Assembly (NCBI RefSeq): GCF_000208745.1
Contig: NC_030853.1
Location: 10,744,729-10,808,728 of the forward strand
Direction: 5' to 3'
Length of the DNA: 64,000 nt
Origin: Theobroma cacao
Taxonomy: Eukaryota > Streptophyta > Magnoliopsida > Malvales > Malvaceae
Shown: piece after piece, positions 60,204 to 64,000 of the stretch
Numbering within the stretch: the stretch's first letter is position 1
Layout: each line of letters starts with the position of its first letter
Made by a program: the position numbers and the translations under genes
Notes under the pieces: generated by a model
What the model was told of the DNA's origin: nothing
What the model saw: only the letters and a program-made list of their open reading frames with translations
Database searches by the model: none

Positions 60204-62865
60204 AGGTTTAATCGAGTCCTAGGGATTCTCGTGTCAGTCAACGGAGTTGTCGAAGTTAATGTAGAGTCTTGTTTATGGTTTGTGATTGCACATAATTCAT
60301 AGACAAGAGGCTATATGAACTCCTATTCCTAGTAACCTACCCTCTTGCTAATATTATGCAAAGGTCATAAGTGGTGTCGTTGTCCGGGTTTGAGATGCCA
60401 CCCGAGACACGAGCTTTTGTTGGAAAGATTTTAAGCAAATGCTCCTAATGAAAGGTTAATGTAATAACAAATCCCTCCAATTAAAGATGGAGGAAATTGG
60501 AGTTGGACTAATAGGTTCGTAATGACTTATTCATTTAATGGAGCTATAATTTAAGCCTATAATTATCAATGGGAATAAATCGGATGACATTGGATCATTC
60601 TTGAGGTCAATATAAAGGAACATGTACAATAATGGTAATAAATGGTGCACTTTGACTGGAATGAATAGTGATGATTGTAATTTACTTGGAGTGTATGATC
60701 TAAGTATTAAGGAAGATGTAAAGTGATGTTTATGTGCACGAAGGTAAGTGCACTATGTTAAATGAGCTTGTCATACCCCTATAGAAATGGTGTAGGCTTT
60801 TAAAATATTTTATAAGCGTATAAGTGTTGAATATGTGTATAGTAGCTTAAATGGAGTTGGTTTTGATTTCAAGTAAGTGATTGCGAGATCCAAAGGTTTA
60901 ATTTGAACTATTATGGTTTATAGTTATAAGTACATGAATTAGCTCAAGGGTGAAAATCAGTGATCATTATAATTGATGGTAGTCATGAAGAAAAAGGCTA
61001 GTAAACAAACTTGCTCTAAGGATGAGCTTAAATTTTTCTATGCTTAGCGTGGAGCCAAAGGATTAAAGGACTAGATGTGGATTTACTAGTTTGAAATTAA
61101 ATGACACGGAAATGACAAATTTAGTCTATGTACCATATGGAGTTCTATATGAAGATCGATATATGAATTGCTTTAAAGGTCAATTTAAAAATATGTTTGG
61201 TTCAATATGCAACCTATGATGTAAATGATTAGTCTTGAATGTGACTTCGCCAAAGGTAAGGGACTTAAAACATGTGGATTTTCAGTTATGCTCTAAGAGG
61301 AAGCTTTTGCACCCTAAGCTTAAAAAATTTTGATCTTATGACTGCAAAAGCAAGATACAAAATTTAGTGAATTGTTTATCTTATGGATGTAATTGGTTAA
61401 GAATTGATGAGTAAAGTCAATATCTCAACACTAAGTGGTGTACAATTTGATATATGTGTATCAAAGAGTAAATTTGGAGATCATTGCTTAATCAATTTGC
61501 ACTGAATGCTATGGTAAAGGTATGTGGATGATAGTAGTGAAATATGCCCAAAGTGAGATATGTTGAGACTAATGTTCCGAATGTAAACTTGTGATAGAAA
61601 GCTAGTTTTGCAAATTGTGGTTTTTATGACCATGAAATATATGGAGGTTACCAATATGTAAGCATACACTTGAAGATGTATATCTTGTGATTCGCATTCT
61701 TCGTACAGAATGAGATATTCCATAGAAGGATTTGGCCTAATTAGTGATTACATGACTATAAGCTTGGTATGAGATTGAGAATGCCCTAACATGTATGAGA
61801 AGTGTGTTGCGAAAGGCTGAAAGTCATTAAGACGAATGATGGGTGAAACATAGATGTTGTTATGATGAGCATAAAAAGCTCAAGGATAATCAATGCAATT
61901 ATATTAAGTCAGTTTGGTTAGTTTGGTTTGGTCCGAATAAGAGTAAAGACATCTTGAAAGATCTTAAAATAATGTTCAATGGGGTTAATGAGTTAAATGT
62001 TGTCGAATATATATTAAATTGTTAAAGTTATGCGTCGCTTTGAAGTTGAGCCTTTGATTGTCTGAGTCCTCAACAAAATTCTATTAAAGGATGTGTTTAA
62101 GCATTTTGGAAGTGTATTGGAAGACATAAGAATAATATACTAGTTTGACTTGCTATAAGAGGTCGAATTTGGATGGCCATAAGTGGCTTATGAACAATCA
62201 AGCAGTGCAAAGTATGTGCTCGTAAAGGGAGCTATGATTAGTAGATAAAGGTGGAACTTTAGAATTTCATTGTCATAGTTGTTAGATTATATTTTGTATT
62301 ACATGATATAGCATAGAACATCAATAATGAGACTGTGTTATGCTTTAGGCCTTGAAATGTAAGTTATGGACATGTATCCACCTTGTGAATACCCTGATGA
62401 GATAAATTTGAAAGATTTTTCACAATGAGAAAACATTAAAGCTCAAAGAGCAAATGGCTATATTGTCAAGTTGGGCTCATGACTGATATGTCACATAAGT
62501 ATGAAGATATGATACAAGCATAAGTATACTTGGAAATGCTGGTTTGAGACAATGATTATCCTGCCGTTTTGTGGACCCGATGAGGTTCTGGTCTTGACAT
62601 AATTATAGACGCAAGGCATAAATTGTGAAATGTGTTTCCCCCACAAGTTCCAATTTGTTTTGAATAATTATCGAGGTGAAGTGCCTGACAGGGATAGGCA
62701 AAGGTTGAATTATGCTTCAAATTTTTAGAGAATGAGGGTGACATGGTTTGATTAAATGATAATACCCTTGGTAAGGGAATAGAAATACGCTGCAGAAATT
62801 ATAGAAATCTACTTAGAAAAGAAATGATGATTCGAGTATTTATATACGAGTAAAGACTTAGGTAA
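60204..62865 (+). other. Interior of the B element, no recognised coding sequence
   Basis: An ATGCCACCCGAGACACGAG near 60393 reads MPPETR, like a gypsy gag start, but the frame stops within ~20 codons. The rest is AT-rich with short frames only (the largest are 60-80 residues, unrecognised). No zinc knuckle, RT, RNase H or integrase motif is seen. Confidence 0.5.
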
Positions 62866-64000
62866 TGTCACGACCCAAATTTCGAGCCATGACCGGCTCA
62901 TGGGCCCAATAGACATAGTCCACTAAGCCTAAGCAAGCCTATGAATCTGACATGTTCATCATTCCATCATAAACTACTAAGTCACATTTCATAACTTAGG
63001 ATCAAAATAATATTAAACAATGCCAACTCATACTGGCATACCAATTATGTGTACATTGCCTACAACATGTATCTTAATAATTTACATCAAGTTTGTCTAT
63101 ACATATCAAAAAGAAGACTCAATTTCCAGCGGAGGGACTCGGACGAATGTACAGCTATTGAATGCCAAGACACCTGCCAAAAGATGGATACAAGTCTATA
63201 AGGACACCTCGTCGTAGTTACCGGCTACCTCGTGATCTGAAAACATGAAGTTGAAAACGGTGACTATAAACCTAGTGAGTGGACAAGGAAAGGAATTAGC
63301 AACAACAAGGGAGATTTTAAAATCATGATGCACTTGTTTCAAAACAATGCAATTTAGTTCCATTCATATTAAAAACCCCTCATCAAGCCCTTAAATGATT
63401 AATCATTTGAAAATCATGAACCCATACATAACGAACCATTTGAAGAATGAAAGTTTCAATATTACGCAAGCAAGTCTAATACGACAACGAATCTTCGCTG
63501 CAGCGGAAAGGCATTCTCACTGTAGCGAGAATGAATTTTCGTTGCAGCGACGTTAGGATTAAGTTATTAATCGAACGAGGGTTTCTCAACTGGCCGAGGG
63601 TTTATCACTAAACCTCCTCATTTTAAACTTAACTCATTTAGTCCTTAATGTTGGAAGTCCATGCTCAGATGTGGTAGCAAAGAAGTTAAAAATAGAGCAA
63701 CAATTGGACAAGATAGGAGACAAAACAGAAAGTTTTTTGCTGCAACGAGATTCAATCTCGCTGCAGTGAAATTGTAACCCAGAAACAGAAAGTTTCTCGT
63801 TGCAGCGAAATTTTAACCTAGAAACAGAAAGTTTCTCACTGCAACGAGAATGAATTTCGCTACAACGAGAAGCTACAGTGTCATTCTCGTTGCAACGAGT
63901 TTCTGACCAGTCTACCCCTTTCACACCTGAAAGTTTCTCATTGCAACGAAAATGATTCTCACTGTAGCGAAAATGATTCTCGCTGCAGCCAGAAACAGGG
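62866..64000 (-). mobile_element. B/C-type LTR, minus strand, running off the window
   Basis: It starts TGTCACGACCC, then the reverse complement of the B/C 3' end (CCATGACCGGCTCATGGGCC, AAGCCTAAGCAAGCC). The acceptor-like word CATGTTTTCAG then ATCACGAGG is on the minus strand near 63231-63246. The U3 half lies beyond the window, so B and C cannot be told apart. The left flank GGTAA (62861-62865) would be the TSD. Confidence 0.78.
63490..63995 (-). repeat. Dense palindromic GCTGCAGC-type array
   Basis: About 12 units in 500 bases, e.g. near 63493, 63513, 63535, 63734, 63754, 63793, 63833, 63854, 63883, 63935, 63955 and 63976. Each is an inverted repeat around CTGCAG, TTGCAA, CTGTAG or CTACAA with TCTCG/CGAGA-like arms. 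Confidence 0.75.

Larger units (their letters stand above)
57910..62865 (+). mobile_element. B element: 5' LTR, PBS and non-coding interior
   Basis: The 5' LTR (57910-60186) is followed by a PBS, so this is an element and not a solo LTR. The left 5 bases are AATGC (57905-57909); the right flank is outside the window. The visible 2.7-kb interior has no gag or pol motif and is cut at 62866 by another LTR. It inserted into copia-2 gag. Confidence 0.75.

Overview
This window looks like heterochromatic DNA of a flowering plant, most likely a eudicot. It is AT-rich and I see no convincing host gene. Almost every base belongs to LTR retrotransposons inserted into one another. The species cannot be fixed from what is here. 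I use working names: A, B and C for three long-LTR gypsy-type LTR families (A carries a Tekay/Del-like chromovirus polyprotein), and copia-0, copia-1 and copia-2 for three SIRE/Maximus-like copia elements. I located most boundaries by matching TG...CA termini, primer binding sites (PBS), polypurine tracts (PPT) and 5-bp target-site duplications (TSDs) by eye.

Left stack (1-33904). Copia-0 lies on the + strand and enters from the left with only its env-like 3' end (1118-1886), its PPT and its 3' LTR. Three LTR right ends (A to 621, B to 947, C to 1117) are stacked in its interior. Its ~1.1-kb 3' LTR is spread over 31 kb because two nests sit in it. The first is a solo A LTR (+, 3093-19636, TSD TAGGT) holding a solo A LTR (-, 4520-18126, TSD AGAAC), which holds a complete A element, E1 (-, 6237-17160, TSD ATGGT). 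The second is a solo B LTR (+, 19838-33614, TSD AAAAG) holding a complete A element, E2 (-, 21283-32262, TSD CCGGT). E1 and E2 carry gag, protease, RT, RNase H, integrase and a chromodomain-like tail, all broken by stops and frameshifts. A 760-base assembly gap lies in the 5' LTR of E1.

Middle (33905-37518). This holds low-complexity AT-rich DNA, a stretch that resembles a plant promoter and 5' leader, and a probable unidentified LTR remnant. No coding sequence was recognised.

Right stack (37519-64000). Copia-2 (-) has its 3' LTR split by a complete copia-1 (+, 37627-50709, TSD GTTTG/GTTCG). Copia-1 has gag, protease, integrase, RT and RNase H plus a long env-like third ORF, and its 3' LTR holds a solo C LTR (46852-49832, TSD AGAAC). 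The copia-2 interior keeps only gag remnants and ~5 kb of AT-rich non-coding DNA. Its gag is cut at 57910 by a B element (5' LTR 57910-60186 and PBS) whose visible interior has no pol. That interior is cut at 62866 by another LTR on the - strand that runs off the window.

The most interesting signals concern LTR architecture. Each is an inference from conservation between copies. (1) The A, B and C LTRs share an intron-like module, GTGAGT followed 0.6-1.0 kb later by a pyrimidine-rich AG. (2) LTR C looks like A upstream of that donor and like B downstream of it. (3) Palindromic units around GCTGCAGC and a 42-bp minisatellite lie inside the presumed intron. (4) E1 and E2 share an 83/84-nt, ~80% AT, GT...AG insert that splits integrase.
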